From the NCBI RefSeq assembly GCF_900114235.1, contig NZ_FOSJ01000014.1, positions 1 through 54,612 of the forward strand: a DNA stretch of 54,612 nt. The letters run 5' to 3'. Shown here in pieces: positions 43,818 through 53,567 of this stretch. The position numbers and the translations under genes are program-made. The notes beneath the pieces are model-generated. The model did no database searches. It saw nothing but the letters and a program-made list of their open reading frames with translations, and had not been told where the DNA came from. Numbering within the stretch: position 1 is the stretch's first letter; every line of letters begins with the position of its first letter. The stretch is from Marinilactibacillus piezotolerans (GTDB taxonomy: Bacteria > Bacillota > Bacilli > Lactobacillales > Carnobacteriaceae_A).

Positions 43818-45215
43818 TTATTTGACCTTTTGAGGTTTTAACTCAGGAGTAATAGCTTCGATATCTTCTAAAGAGTTAGATACACGGCCTGACAAGCTTC
43901 GTCTAGTTGAATAATAAGCAGTGGCAAGTGGAGCTAATGCCGCAATCCATGCCAAAGGATTTGACAAAGCAGCACCTAAAAATCCGAAAGGGATAGATAA
44001 TAAAGTTGCTGCACCAGCTCGTGCAACTAATTCTCCGACCCCTGCTACTGTAGGAGCTAAGCTGTTTCCTAAGCCTTGAAGAGTATGCCGGTAAATAAAG
44101 AGTAAAGATAATACAGCATACAACGTTGAATTTACTAAAAAGAATTGTTGAATCATGCTGACAACTTCAGCTGATGCACCTGTGCCTACAAAAAGTAATG
44201 CTAATTGTCTACCCCATATTAATAAAACAATACCAATTACTATACTATAGGACAAACTCAGTTTAATAGCCTGATTTACACCGTACCAGATTCGGTTCAG
44301 TTTACGTGCCCCATAATTTTGTGCTGCATACGTCGACATAGTAACACCAAAAGACTGTAGAGGTAACATAGCAACAGTATCGATTTTTTGAGCAGCTGTA
44401 AAAGCAGCCACAGCATTTGCGCCTAATTTGTTCAGGGTAACAGTAATAGCGACAGCTCCGATTGCTATGATAGAATACTGAAAGCCATAAGGTAAACCGA
44501 TTCTTAAGTGTTCTTTATATTCAATCCAGTTAAAGGTCCAGTCTTCTTTATGAATTCTAAGCAAGGGAACTTTTCGCCAGATAAATATCAGACATAAAAT
44601 ACTGGAAACAATTTGAGAAATTACCGTAGCGACAGAAGCACCTCTGATTCCCATATTAAAATAGAGAATCAGAATATAGTCAAGTACGATATTTAAGATG
44701 GAAGTCAATATTAAGAAATAGAGAGGAGTTTTGCTGTCTCCTAGTGCTCTCAAAAGATTTGCAAGTAAGTTGAATAGGAGTGTAGCCCCAATCCCCCAGA
44801 AGATTACATTCAAATAATCGTATGCATATTGGTAGGTTTCTGCAGGCGTCTGCATCAAAGTCAAAATTTCTTCTGTAAAAGTAGTGGTCAATAGAGTAAG
44901 GATAAGGGCAATTACAATACTGATAACGACACTAGCTGCTAAGTTTTTTCTAAGTGCCGCATCATCCTTTCTACCAAAACGTTGGGCTGTAATTACGGAA
45001 AGGCCAGCTGTTAAACCAATCGCAAGACCAATAATCAAGAACTGCAAACTGGTTGTTGATCCTATAGCCGAAAAAGCTTCCACTCCAACAGTCTGACTGA
45101 CGATATAAGAATCAGCCATATTGTAAAACTGTTGGAATAGATTGCCGATCAGCAAAGGTACAGTAAAGCTTAATATCAGTTTCATGGGACTTCCAGTAGT
45201 CATGTCTTTCTTCAT
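43818..45215 (-). CDS. MATE-family efflux transporter (paralogue)
   Basis: A 465-residue MATE exporter, twelve hydrophobic helices, closely related to the adjacent 42000 gene along its whole length (for example PLLIGNLFQQFYNMADSYIV, then GLAIGLTAGLSVITAQRFG). AGGAGG lies upstream of the ATG. It carries a longer, more polar C-terminal tail. The tandem arrangement suggests local duplication followed by divergence; different substrates are possible but unproven. Confidence 0.92.
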   Translation of the reverse strand: MKKDMTTGSPMKLILSFTVPLLIGNLFQQFYNMADSYIVSQTVGVEAFSAIGSTTSLQFLIIGLAIGLTAGLSVITAQRFGRKDDAALRKNLAASVVISIVIALILTLLTTTFTEEILTLMQTPAETYQYAYDYLNVIFWGIGATLLFNLLANLLRALGDSKTPLYFLILTSILNIVLDYILILYFNMGIRGASVATVISQIVSSILCLIFIWRKVPLLRIHKEDWTFNWIEYKEHLRIGLPYGFQYSIIAIGAVAITVTLNKLGANAVAAFTAAQKIDTVAMLPLQSFGVTMSTYAAQNYGARKLNRIWYGVNQAIKLSLSYSIVIGIVLLIWGRQLALLFVGTGASAEVVSMIQQFFLVNSTLYAVLSLLFIYRHTLQGLGNSLAPTVAGVGELVARAGAATLLSIPFGFLGAALSNPLAWIAALAPLATAYYSTRRSLSGRVSNSLEDIEAITPELKPQKVK

Positions 45216-45438
45216 TAAAATAATTCCTCCTGTCTGAAAAAATAAAATAAAATAAAATTTTTAATAATTGCAAATTTAAATATAAATAAAATGTGATACC
45301 AAGTAATTATAGCTAGCTGAGAGATAAAAGCAATAGTATTGCTGCAATATTATATTAAATAGATACATAGGTAGATTTCATTTAAAAATAAACCGTGAAC
45401 AAAAAGTGACATAAATGAAAGAAAAAGACATTTTTTGA

Positions 45439-45467
45439 TTGATTTTGATCGTATTGGATGTTATATT
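45439..45467 (+). promoter_or_regulatory. Promoter of the fruR-fruK-fruA operon
   Basis: TTGATT (45439-45444), a 17-bp spacer and TATATT (45462-45467), about 20 bp before the fruR start. TTGATT/TTGATC-like hexamers repeat through the region (TTTTGATTGATTTTGATCG), a possible FruR binding pattern. Confidence 0.62.
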
Positions 45468-45487
45468 ATTAGCGAGAGGTGAAGTAA

Positions 45488-46240
45488 GTGCTTACAGAAG
45501 AACGATACGCTTATATCATTAGACAGATCAACCAAAGGAATACGATTACTGTTCAAGAGCTTGTAGATACATTGCATCATTCGGAATCGACGATTCGTAG
45601 AGATTTGAGCCAGCTTGAAGCGGATGGTGAGTTGATTCGAATTCATGGTGGGGCAAAGAGAAAAGTGGCGATTTCTACTGAAGACACTATGGAAGAAAAA
45701 ACGGTCAAAAACGTTCAAGATAAGCAATCGATTGCTAAGATGGCAGCTGACATTGTCCAAGATCATGAAGTGATATACTTAGATGCAGGAACGACTACGT
45801 TTGAAATGATCCCTTACTTGAAAGATAAAGAGATCACGGTTGTAACAAATGGTGTCCCTCATGCATCACTTCTAACAGACTTGAAAATCGAGACAATTTT
45901 ACTTGGTGGAAAAATCAAGCAGAATACAAAAGCGATCATCGGTACCTTGGCACAGGAACAGATGGAAGGTTATCGATTCAGTCGCGCTTTCCTGGGAATG
46001 AATTCAATAGATAAAGAGGTCGGGTATACGACCCCGGATTTAGAAGAAGCAATTATGAAAAAAGTTGCAATCGCTCAGACGGGTGAAGCATATGTGTTGA
46101 TTGATCCATCTAAATTCGGAAAAGTCAGTTTCGTTAAAGTAAGTGATATTGAAGATTGTACGATTATTACAACTCGATTATCAGAAGAAAATAGGGAACT
46201 TGCAAACTTAACGCGAGTGGTAGAGGAGAGAACTAAATGA
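45488..46240 (+). CDS. fruR: DeoR-family repressor of fructose operon
   Basis: Transcriptional regulator, probably sensing fructose 1-phosphate. N-terminal DeoR-type helix-turn-helix (residues about 5-55: TVQELVDTLHHSESTIRRDL) and a sugar-phosphate-binding C-terminal domain with YLDAGTTTFEM. 250 residues. Start is GTG 45488 with GAGAGGTG at good spacing. It overlaps fruK by ATGA, and should repress its own operon. Confidence 0.92.
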   Translation: MLTEERYAYIIRQINQRNTITVQELVDTLHHSESTIRRDLSQLEADGELIRIHGGAKRKVAISTEDTMEEKTVKNVQDKQSIAKMAADIVQDHEVIYLDAGTTTFEMIPYLKDKEITVVTNGVPHASLLTDLKIETILLGGKIKQNTKAIIGTLAQEQMEGYRFSRAFLGMNSIDKEVGYTTPDLEEAIMKKVAIAQTGEAYVLIDPSKFGKVSFVKVSDIEDCTIITTRLSEENRELANLTRVVEERTK

Positions 46241-47160
46241 TTTACACCGTTACACTGAATCCATCGATCGATTATGTAGTCTATATGGATAATGAAGTAA
46301 AAACTGGAGCAGTGAACCGTATCCAGAAAGATCGCAAATTCCCAGGCGGAAAAGGAATCAATGTTTCTAGAATATTATCGCAGTTAAATATAGAAAATAA
46401 AGCATTGGGCTTTATCGGTGGCTTTACCGGTAAGTTCATTGAAGATGCTTTAAAAAAAGAAAATATCATAACTGAGTTCGTTCAAGTAGAAGAAGATACA
46501 CGTATCAATGTGAAAGTAAAAAGCAGCAACGAAACAGAGATTAATGGTCTTGGCCCTCATATATCTCAAGAAAAAGCGAACGAATTATTGAATATTCTTT
46601 CAAACTTGTCCAGAGAAGATGTCGTTATCCTATCAGGAAGTAAGTCAAAAGGGCTTTCAGAAAAATTCTATCAAGAAATCATTGAGAAATTGAAACAGAC
46701 TGAAACGGAATTTGTGATCGATACTACGGGAAAAGAGCTGAAAGATGCTTTATTCTCAAAACCATTACTGATCAAACCAAACAACCACGAATTGGAAGAA
46801 TTGTTTGATGTCAAACTTAAGACAGAAGAGGACATGAAAATTTATGGTAAAAAATTAGTTGAAGCCGGAGCACAACATGTAATTATTTCGATGGCAGAAA
46901 AAGGTGCTATGCTATTTACCGAAAAAGGTGTTTACCATGGAAAAGCTCCTAAAGGCAATCTGAAAAACTCCGTGGGATCAGGAGACTCAATGGTAGCTGG
47001 ATTTACAGGTATGTTGAAACAAACAGGAAATTCTCTAGAAGCATTCAAATATGGTATTGCGTCTGGAAGCGCAACAGCATTTGAAGAAGATTTGGCAACA
47101 AAAGATAAAATAGAAGGACTGCTTTCACAAATAAAAATCAAAGTACTGGAGGAAAATTAA
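46237..47160 (+). CDS. fruK: 1-phosphofructokinase
   Basis: Phosphorylates fructose 1-phosphate to fructose 1,6-bisphosphate, feeding glycolysis. PfkB-family signatures: FPGGKGINVSRIL near residue 36-48 and the C-terminal NSVGSGDSMVAGF with catalytic Asp near 249. 307 residues. It lies between its regulator and its PTS transporter, the usual Lactobacillales order. Confidence 0.95.
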   Translation: MIYTVTLNPSIDYVVYMDNEVKTGAVNRIQKDRKFPGGKGINVSRILSQLNIENKALGFIGGFTGKFIEDALKKENIITEFVQVEEDTRINVKVKSSNETEINGLGPHISQEKANELLNILSNLSREDVVILSGSKSKGLSEKFYQEIIEKLKQTETEFVIDTTGKELKDALFSKPLLIKPNNHELEELFDVKLKTEEDMKIYGKKLVEAGAQHVIISMAEKGAMLFTEKGVYHGKAPKGNLKNSVGSGDSMVAGFTGMLKQTGNSLEAFKYGIASGSATAFEEDLATKDKIEGLLSQIKIKVLEEN

Positions 47161-49041
47161 ATGCAAATCAACGACTTATTAAGAAAAGACCTAATGATAT
47201 TAGATCTTCAAGCAACTGAAAAAGAAGCTGCAATCGATGAAATGATTGAGCGTCTAGCAGAAAAAGATGTCATCTCTGATAAAGAAACATACAAAGAAGG
47301 CATCATGCAACGTGAAGCGCAAACCTCAACTGGATTAGGTGATGGCGTGGCAATGCCGCATTCTAAGAATAAAGCAGTAAAAGAACCAGCAGTGTTGTTC
47401 GCTAAGTCTTCTAAAGGAGTAGATTATGAATCATTAGACGGACAGCCAACGCATTACTTATTTATGATTGCTGCTCCAGAAGGCGGGAATGATTTACACT
47501 TGCAAGTGTTAGCTTCATTATCTCGTAAATTAGTCAATCCAGAAGTACTTGAACAATTGGACCAAGCGACTACTCCAGAAGATGTTCAAACAATCTTTGC
47601 AGAATCTGAAGAAGATACTAAAGAAGTAACACCAAGCACAGACAGTGATTCAGCAAATAAAAAATTCGTTGTAGCAGTTACAGCATGTCCTACTGGAATC
47701 GCACATACTTACATGGCAGAAGATGCTTTGAAACGTAAAGCAGATGAAATGGGTGTGACAATTCGTGTTGAAACAAACGGATCAGATGGAGCGAAGAATC
47801 AATTGACTGCTGATGAAATCCGTCGTGCCGATGGAGTGATTATCGCAGCGGATAAAAAAGTAGAACTTGCTCGTTTTAATGGTAAACATGTTTTGCAACG
47901 TCCAGTTGCCGAAGGAATCAATAAAGCAGAAGAACTGATTACCAAGGCAATGAATCAACAAGCGCCCGTATTAAGAGTGGACGGAGATGCAGTTGATAAT
48001 AATGCTTCAGAAGAAGAGGGCGGAAGCGCTTGGAATACGCTATATAAAGATTTAATGAACGGTATTTCTCATATGTTACCATTTGTTGTTGGTGGCGGGA
48101 TTATCATGGCGATTTCATTCATGTTTGACCGTATACCGATGGACAATAATTTCTTGTTTGATTCATTTAATACGATTGGAAGCTCAGCATTCCAATTTCT
48201 TATTCCGATTTTAGCCGGCTATATTGCTTATAGTATTGCAGACCGTCCGGGGCTGTTACCTGGTATGACAGCTGGTATTATGGCAGTTGATAGTAACGCT
48301 GGATTCTTAGGTGGTTTAATTGGTGGTTTTGTAGCTGGTTATGTTATGAACTTAATCAAAAAATCACTTCGTGGAGTACCGAAGTCATTTGAAGGATTAA
48401 AATCAATCCTGATGTACCCGGTATTAGGTCTGTTGGCAACCGGATTGTTAATGTTCTTTATTATCAGTCCAGTATTCTCTACTATTAATACAGCAATGAT
48501 TAGTTTCTTGGAAAATTTAGGTACGGGAAACGCAGTGCTACTTGGAGCTGTTCTAGGTGGTATGATGGCAATAGATATGGGTGGCCCATTCAATAAGGCA
48601 GCCTACACATTCTCAATCGGAATTTTCACGGATACTGGCGATGGTAGTTTGATGGCAGCAGTTATGATGGGTGGTATGATTCCGCCATTAGCAATAGCGC
48701 TTGCAACAGTGTTATTTAAAAATAAATTTACTGATGTAGAAAGACAATCAGGATTATCTAACTTTGTATTAGGGTTATCATTCATTACAGAAGGTGCTAT
48801 TCCCTTTGCAGCAGCAGATCCAATGCGCGTAATAGGGTCATCAGTCATTGGAGCAGCAGTTGGTGGGGGATTGAGTCAATTATGGAATACAGCTATCCCA
48901 GCACCACACGGTGGTATCTTCGTAGTTGGATTAGGAGATAATATACTCTTATTCTTACTTGCATTAGTTATTGGAACAATTATTTCAGCAATAATTTTAG
49001 GATTCTGGAAACCTGAAGTTAAAAATGAAGTAAAAGTATAA
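47161..49041 (+). CDS. fruA: PTS fructose transporter subunit IIABC
   Basis: Imports fructose and phosphorylates it to fructose 1-phosphate. One chain with EIIA first (phospho-His67 in GVAMPHSKN), EIIB next (phospho-Cys176 in VTACPTGIAHTYMAEDA) and a C-terminal EIIC membrane domain (about residues 300-620, GGGIIMAISFMFD onwards). 626 residues. GGAGG precedes the ATG, which is directly adjacent to the fruK stop. Followed by a terminator. Confidence 0.96.
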   Translation: MQINDLLRKDLMILDLQATEKEAAIDEMIERLAEKDVISDKETYKEGIMQREAQTSTGLGDGVAMPHSKNKAVKEPAVLFAKSSKGVDYESLDGQPTHYLFMIAAPEGGNDLHLQVLASLSRKLVNPEVLEQLDQATTPEDVQTIFAESEEDTKEVTPSTDSDSANKKFVVAVTACPTGIAHTYMAEDALKRKADEMGVTIRVETNGSDGAKNQLTADEIRRADGVIIAADKKVELARFNGKHVLQRPVAEGINKAEELITKAMNQQAPVLRVDGDAVDNNASEEEGGSAWNTLYKDLMNGISHMLPFVVGGGIIMAISFMFDRIPMDNNFLFDSFNTIGSSAFQFLIPILAGYIAYSIADRPGLLPGMTAGIMAVDSNAGFLGGLIGGFVAGYVMNLIKKSLRGVPKSFEGLKSILMYPVLGLLATGLLMFFIISPVFSTINTAMISFLENLGTGNAVLLGAVLGGMMAIDMGGPFNKAAYTFSIGIFTDTGDGSLMAAVMMGGMIPPLAIALATVLFKNKFTDVERQSGLSNFVLGLSFITEGAIPFAAADPMRVIGSSVIGAAVGGGLSQLWNTAIPAPHGGIFVVGLGDNILLFLLALVIGTIISAIILGFWKPEVKNEVKV

Positions 49042-49082
49042 ATTAAAAAACAGAAAAAGCTTATCACAAAAAAAGTAATTGA

Positions 49083-49118
49083 ACCCGTCTTTCCCCAAAA
49101 AGGAAAGACGGTTTTTTT
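49083..49118 (+). terminator. Terminator of the fru operon
   Basis: CCGTCTTTCC (49085-49094) pairs with GGAAAGACGG (49102-49111), followed by seven T. Confidence 0.93.
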
Positions 49119-49223
49119 ATGTTAAAGCTTGACTTTTTCACACAAACTAGTAACGTATTTAAGAAGAAAAAGAATATGAAATTCAAGAAAGTTGAAGCAA
49201 AGTATACATAGAGGGAGAATGAA

Positions 49224-50567
49224 ATGAAAAATTATATTACTCAAGTGATTAAAGAGCAAAGCTTGTCTTCTTTAGAAAGGCTAGTCAATATTCCTTCATA
49301 TATTACGCAAGCCGAGTCAGAAGAAGGGGGATTTCCATTTGGAGAAGGAATTGATCGGGTATTAAAAGAAACACTCCAGTTATGCAAAGAATTAGGAATG
49401 GATACTTACTACGATCCCAAAGGATATTATGGATATGCAGATTACGGAGAGGGTAAAGAGACGGTCGGTATTTTATGTCATTTAGATGTAGTACCTGAAG
49501 GTGATACCGCAAAATGGCACACATCTCCATTCGTGGCAACGGAACTAGATGGCGTAATGTATGGAAGAGGAACGCAAGATGACAAAGGACCTACAATTGC
49601 AGTATTATATGCGTTTAAAGCACTAGTAGATGCAGGAGAAACTTTCAATCGTAAATTGAGATTTGTATTTGGAACAGATGAAGAAAGTTTATGGCGTGGA
49701 ATGGATAGGTACAAACAATATGAAGAAATACCTGATATGGGATTTGTACCAGATGGGGCATTTCCACTTACCTACGCAGAAAAAGGACTGCTACAATTCA
49801 AATTGACTGGTCCCGGCTCTGATAAAGTGAAACTGAATTGCCCAGGAGCTCCTAATGTTGTGCCGGCAGCAGCAGACTATCAAGGTGTTGAAAAGAAATC
49901 CCTAGCTGAAGCATTCTCTCAAAAAGGAATCCAATATAAACTGACAGATGAACAAATCACTGTATATGGAAAGTCTGTGCATGCAAGTACGGCTTTTAAG
50001 GGCGTTAATGCAATCAATTTACTAGCAACTCAGTTAGCTGTTTTTCAGCCTCATCCAGCTATTTCTTTTTTAGCAGAAAAGGTAGGAGAGGAAGCAAATG
50101 GATTTAGTATTTTTGGTAAAATTAGTGATGAGATTTCTGGGCAACTGACTTTTAATGTAGCTTCTTTAAGAATCGATGAAAACCACGCTGAAATAATGAT
50201 AGATATGCGAATTCCGGTTTCATTTTCCTCAACAGAATTAGTTAAACAGTTAAAAGAAGTAGCAGCAGATTATGGGTTGGAATATCAGAAGTATGATGAG
50301 CTGCCGTCACTTTATGTTCCTAAAGACAGTTTGCTAGTGAAAACTTTAATGGACATTTATAAAGATAAGACAGGCGATCATCAAGAACCGATGACTTCTG
50401 GGGGAGCTACTTACGCTCGATCAATGCCGAATATGGTTGCTTTTGGTGCGCACTTTCCGGGAAGTCCGAGTTTGGCACATCAGGAGAATGAAGGAATAAT
50501 ATTAGAAGAACTATATAAAGCAATGGATATATATGCAGAAGCAATCTATCAGCTTTGCTGCAAATAA
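49224..50567 (+). CDS. M20-family dipeptidase, PepV/Sapep-like
   Basis: Zinc dipeptidase of the PepV group, probably cleaving dipeptides taken up by the cell. Metal and catalytic motifs: CHLDVVPEGD (His, Asp), YGRGTQDDKGP (bridging Asp), GTDEESLW (Glu pair), FVPDGAFP (Asp), and a final His in SLAHQENEG. The phrase PDGAFPLTYAEKG is typical of PepV. 447 residues, near the family's 460-470. GAGGGAG precedes the ATG. It is unrelated in detail to the M20 enzyme at 6763. Confidence 0.92.
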   Translation: MKNYITQVIKEQSLSSLERLVNIPSYITQAESEEGGFPFGEGIDRVLKETLQLCKELGMDTYYDPKGYYGYADYGEGKETVGILCHLDVVPEGDTAKWHTSPFVATELDGVMYGRGTQDDKGPTIAVLYAFKALVDAGETFNRKLRFVFGTDEESLWRGMDRYKQYEEIPDMGFVPDGAFPLTYAEKGLLQFKLTGPGSDKVKLNCPGAPNVVPAAADYQGVEKKSLAEAFSQKGIQYKLTDEQITVYGKSVHASTAFKGVNAINLLATQLAVFQPHPAISFLAEKVGEEANGFSIFGKISDEISGQLTFNVASLRIDENHAEIMIDMRIPVSFSSTELVKQLKEVAADYGLEYQKYDELPSLYVPKDSLLVKTLMDIYKDKTGDHQEPMTSGGATYARSMPNMVAFGAHFPGSPSLAHQENEGIILEELYKAMDIYAEAIYQLCCK

Positions 50568-50645
50568 TTAGAACTTGTAGTTAAAATTTAAGAATTTACC
50601 TTAATGAAACAGTTGGTACTTCTACAAAAATCTTGCAGTTTGATG

Positions 50646-50697
50646 TATAATGAGTGAACGTGTGTAGATCCGTATTAATTGAGTACCAATCCGTATT
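50646..50697 (+). promoter_or_regulatory. Control region of the ATP-grasp/MurE-like/racemase operon
   Basis: TATAAT at 50646-50651 is a likely -10, with a weak -35. Just downstream the 9-mer ATCCGTATT occurs twice in direct orientation (50668-50676 and 50689-50697), 21 bp apart, that is, two helical turns. This spacing would suit a regulator binding one face of the DNA. The regulator is unknown. Confidence 0.45.
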
Positions 50698-50758
50698 TTT
50701 GAGATCTATGCATGGAAACTATTCAAAGTGAACGCTTATGAAGGAAGAGAGAATTTAA

Positions 50759-51955
50759 ATGACACAACAACATAAAGCAGTCGTTTTAGGAGCAAATTAT
50801 TATATTGGATTAAGTATCATTCGATGCTTAGGTCGTGCAGGAGTACCCGTGGTTGCAGTGGAATATCAGAAAGAAGGAGCTTATGCACTTCATTCAAAGT
50901 ATTTATCTGAACAACTGATTGGACCACATTATAAAAAAGAAAGCTCTGCATTAAAAGATTTTTTAATTGAATATGCGAGAAAACAAGATTATAAGCCTGT
51001 TCTGTATCCGACGGCGGATCCATATGTAGAGTTTATAGATGAGTATTTAGATGAGTTAGGTGAATATTTCCTAATTACACAAAAAGAAAAAGGCTTATGG
51101 ACGCGTCTGATCGATAAAGATTCTTTATATATTTTAGCGGAACAACATCAGGTACGTGTACCTAAAACGATTCAAACAACTCGACCAGATTTGATCGAGG
51201 TAGTTGAATCTGATTTGGGATATCCCTGCTTAGTGAAACCGGCTGATTCCACTATATTTGTTGCTGAATTTCGTAAAAAATTATTCAAAGTACATGATCG
51301 GGTTGAATTGGAAGAAGCTTTGAAGAGATCTGAAGATGCACATATCGAAGTTGTTGTTCAACAACTAGTTCAAGGATTCGATGATCACATGTATACATTT
51401 GATGCCTATTTGAATCAGGAGTCTAAGGTGACTCACTGGATGACAGCCCAGAAACATCGTCAGTATCCAATTCATTTTGGAGCATCTGTATATACAAAAC
51501 AGCGTTACGTTCCGGAACTCTTTACAATTGGCGCACCTTTCTTAGAGAAGTTAGGATATAAAGGGTTCGCAGAAATCGAGTTCAAGAAAGATGCAGATAC
51601 TGGTGAATATTACCTAATTGAAATTAATGTAAGAACCACGAATTTCAATCAGATGATTGCAGACGTGGGACTGAATATGCCCTTGATAGCTTATAAAGAA
51701 TTGACGGGTCAACCAATCGGTTCTAGAATCATCAAAGAAGATACAGGACAAGTCTTCCACTATATGTATGAGGACTTGCATGCTTCAAGAGCTTATGTAA
51801 AAGCGGGAGACTTAACTTGGGGTCAGATAATCAGATCTTATAAAGCCAACAAAACCGGAGCTATCTGGTCAAGTGATGATCCGAAACCGGGCATCCGATT
51901 CATAGGCAAATTCGTGAAACGTATAGTGAGTAAAGTTAAGAAAAGAAACGCTTAA
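50759..51955 (+). CDS. ATP-grasp carboxylate-amine ligase
   Basis: Forms an amide or ester bond between a carboxylate and an amino acid or similar nucleophile using ATP. N-terminal nucleotide-like domain (VVLGANYYIGLSIIRCLGRAG), central ATP-grasp with LVKPADST (about 160) and the metal-binding end GFAEIEFKKD ... LIEINVR. 398 residues. It is followed 34 bp later by a MurE-like ligase and then an Asp/Glu racemase. In some lactic bacteria an ATP-grasp ligase beside an aspartate racemase adds D-Asp to the peptidoglycan side chain (Aslfm); this protein has a different N-terminus, so that role is only a possibility. AAGGAAGAGAG precedes the ATG. Confidence 0.78.
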   Translation: MTQQHKAVVLGANYYIGLSIIRCLGRAGVPVVAVEYQKEGAYALHSKYLSEQLIGPHYKKESSALKDFLIEYARKQDYKPVLYPTADPYVEFIDEYLDELGEYFLITQKEKGLWTRLIDKDSLYILAEQHQVRVPKTIQTTRPDLIEVVESDLGYPCLVKPADSTIFVAEFRKKLFKVHDRVELEEALKRSEDAHIEVVVQQLVQGFDDHMYTFDAYLNQESKVTHWMTAQKHRQYPIHFGASVYTKQRYVPELFTIGAPFLEKLGYKGFAEIEFKKDADTGEYYLIEINVRTTNFNQMIADVGLNMPLIAYKELTGQPIGSRIIKEDTGQVFHYMYEDLHASRAYVKAGDLTWGQIIRSYKANKTGAIWSSDDPKPGIRFIGKFVKRIVSKVKKRNA

Positions 51956-51989
51956 ATTAGAAGGTTAAACTGAAAAGGAGAAACGACTA

Positions 51990-53567
51990 ATGATTCAATT
52001 ATCAACTTTACTTGATGCAATTGAAGTAAAAGAATCGAAAAACCATCATGATCAATTGGTCTCTGAAGTGGCTTATCATTCAGAAAAAGTAAAAAAAGAT
52101 GCACTGTTTGTTTGTATCAGAGGATATAAAACAGATGGACATCAATACGCAGAAAAGGCAGTTCAAAGTGGGGCAGCAGCGCTTGTGGTAGAAGAATTTG
52201 TCCCGAATCTTCATGTTGCCCAATACTTAGTTGATGATTCCCGTCAGGCGCTAGCAGCTCTTGGTGATCAGTATTATAATCATCCTTCTAAAGACTTAAA
52301 TGTTATTGGAATAACAGCTACCAATGGTAAAACATCTACATCATTTATGACTAATGCAATTTTAGAAGAAAACAACTGGAAAACTGGACTTATGGGTACA
52401 GTTATGGTCAAATTCGGTGAGACATTGATTCCGAGCGTTTTAACAACCCCTGAGTCACTTGACTTGCATGAATACTTTGCGAAAATGCGTGACGAAAATA
52501 TTTCTCATGTAACAATGGAAGTTTCTTCTTCTGCGTTAGATTTGAAAAGGGTAGGAAATGTTGACTTTAACATTGTAGCGCTAAACAATATCAGTCGGGA
52601 ACACATTGATCTTCATGGTTCCTTTGAAGAATATTATAATGCGAAAGCAAGTCTGATCAGAGAAGCTTCTGCCGATGAATTTGCAGTATTAAATTTAGAC
52701 GATGCTCATTCCGCATCGTTAGCCCAGGAAACAAAAGCAACTACTGTCACGTACGGTATAGAAAATGATAATGGGCATTTATATTGTTCAGATATTGATT
52801 TGTCCACAGGAAGAGGAACCTTCACAGTTGAAATCAAACGACCTTTTCAAACAGTGAATGGTGATTGGATAAAGGAATCTTCTTTTAAAGTAACACTCTC
52901 AGTAGCTGGATATCATTCTGTTTATAATGCAATGAGTGCAATTGCCATTGGTTTGATCAGTGGTGTTTCTATCCCAACGATTCAGAAAGGAATCAGAAAC
53001 TTCAAAGGTGTAGAACGCAGATTCCAGTTTATTTATGAAAATGATTTTAAAATAGTAGATGATCATTTTGCTAATGCTGGAAATATTGACGTAACGTTAG
53101 AAACACTCACAAAAATGGATTACAACGATTTACATTTAGTTTATGCGATTCGTGGAAGCAGAGGAGTGACAACAAACCTGGAAAATGCAGAGACCTTGGC
53201 TAAATGGGTTCCAGAATTGGGCTTGAAAAAAGTAATTGTTTCTTTAAGCGAATCTCATGTAACAAGTAAAGATATAGTGACACCAAAAGAGCTTGAAGCA
53301 TTTGAAAAAACGATGGAAAAAGCTGGTGTAGAAGTTGAGTTGCACCATGAAATGCCGGATGCTTTACAGTCAAGCCTTGAACAAGTGAAGGCAGGAGATT
53401 TGATTGTAATGGGGGGAGCACAAGGAATGGACTTTGGAGCTAAATATATCTTGAACCAGCTTGTCGAAATGAAACCTGAATTAGATGCAGAAGCTATACT
53501 CGCACCCTTGAAAGAGCGAGTTGCTGGAATAGACGAGTCTTTTTTGAATAAGGAAGATGCTCAGTGA
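51990..53567 (+). CDS. MurE-like Mur ligase with non-canonical active-site motifs
   Basis: Three-domain Mur ligase, 525 residues. N-terminal UDP-MurNAc-binding-like domain (SEVAYHSEKVKKDALFVCIRGYKTDGH), ATPase domain with P-loop GITATNGKTSTSF (about 110-122) and carbamylated-Lys region YYNAKASLI, then the C-terminal domain. Canonical MurE has YAHTPDAL, CGGDRDxGKR and the substrate motif DNPR (meso-DAP) or a Lys variant. Here the first two read HFANAGNI and RGSRGVTTN, and the DNPR position reads ESHVTSKD. So it is not an ordinary MurE; it may attach another amino acid or use another acceptor. GAAAAGGAG precedes the ATG. It is coupled to the racemase by GTGA. Confidence 0.8.
   Translation: MIQLSTLLDAIEVKESKNHHDQLVSEVAYHSEKVKKDALFVCIRGYKTDGHQYAEKAVQSGAAALVVEEFVPNLHVAQYLVDDSRQALAALGDQYYNHPSKDLNVIGITATNGKTSTSFMTNAILEENNWKTGLMGTVMVKFGETLIPSVLTTPESLDLHEYFAKMRDENISHVTMEVSSSALDLKRVGNVDFNIVALNNISREHIDLHGSFEEYYNAKASLIREASADEFAVLNLDDAHSASLAQETKATTVTYGIENDNGHLYCSDIDLSTGRGTFTVEIKRPFQTVNGDWIKESSFKVTLSVAGYHSVYNAMSAIAIGLISGVSIPTIQKGIRNFKGVERRFQFIYENDFKIVDDHFANAGNIDVTLETLTKMDYNDLHLVYAIRGSRGVTTNLENAETLAKWVPELGLKKVIVSLSESHVTSKDIVTPKELEAFEKTMEKAGVEVELHHEMPDALQSSLEQVKAGDLIVMGGAQGMDFGAKYILNQLVEMKPELDAEAILAPLKERVAGIDESFLNKEDAQ

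Noticed and set aside
51990-53567. Plain MurE assignment
   Set aside because: Hallmark C-terminal motifs of MurE are replaced, so naming it murE would claim too much.
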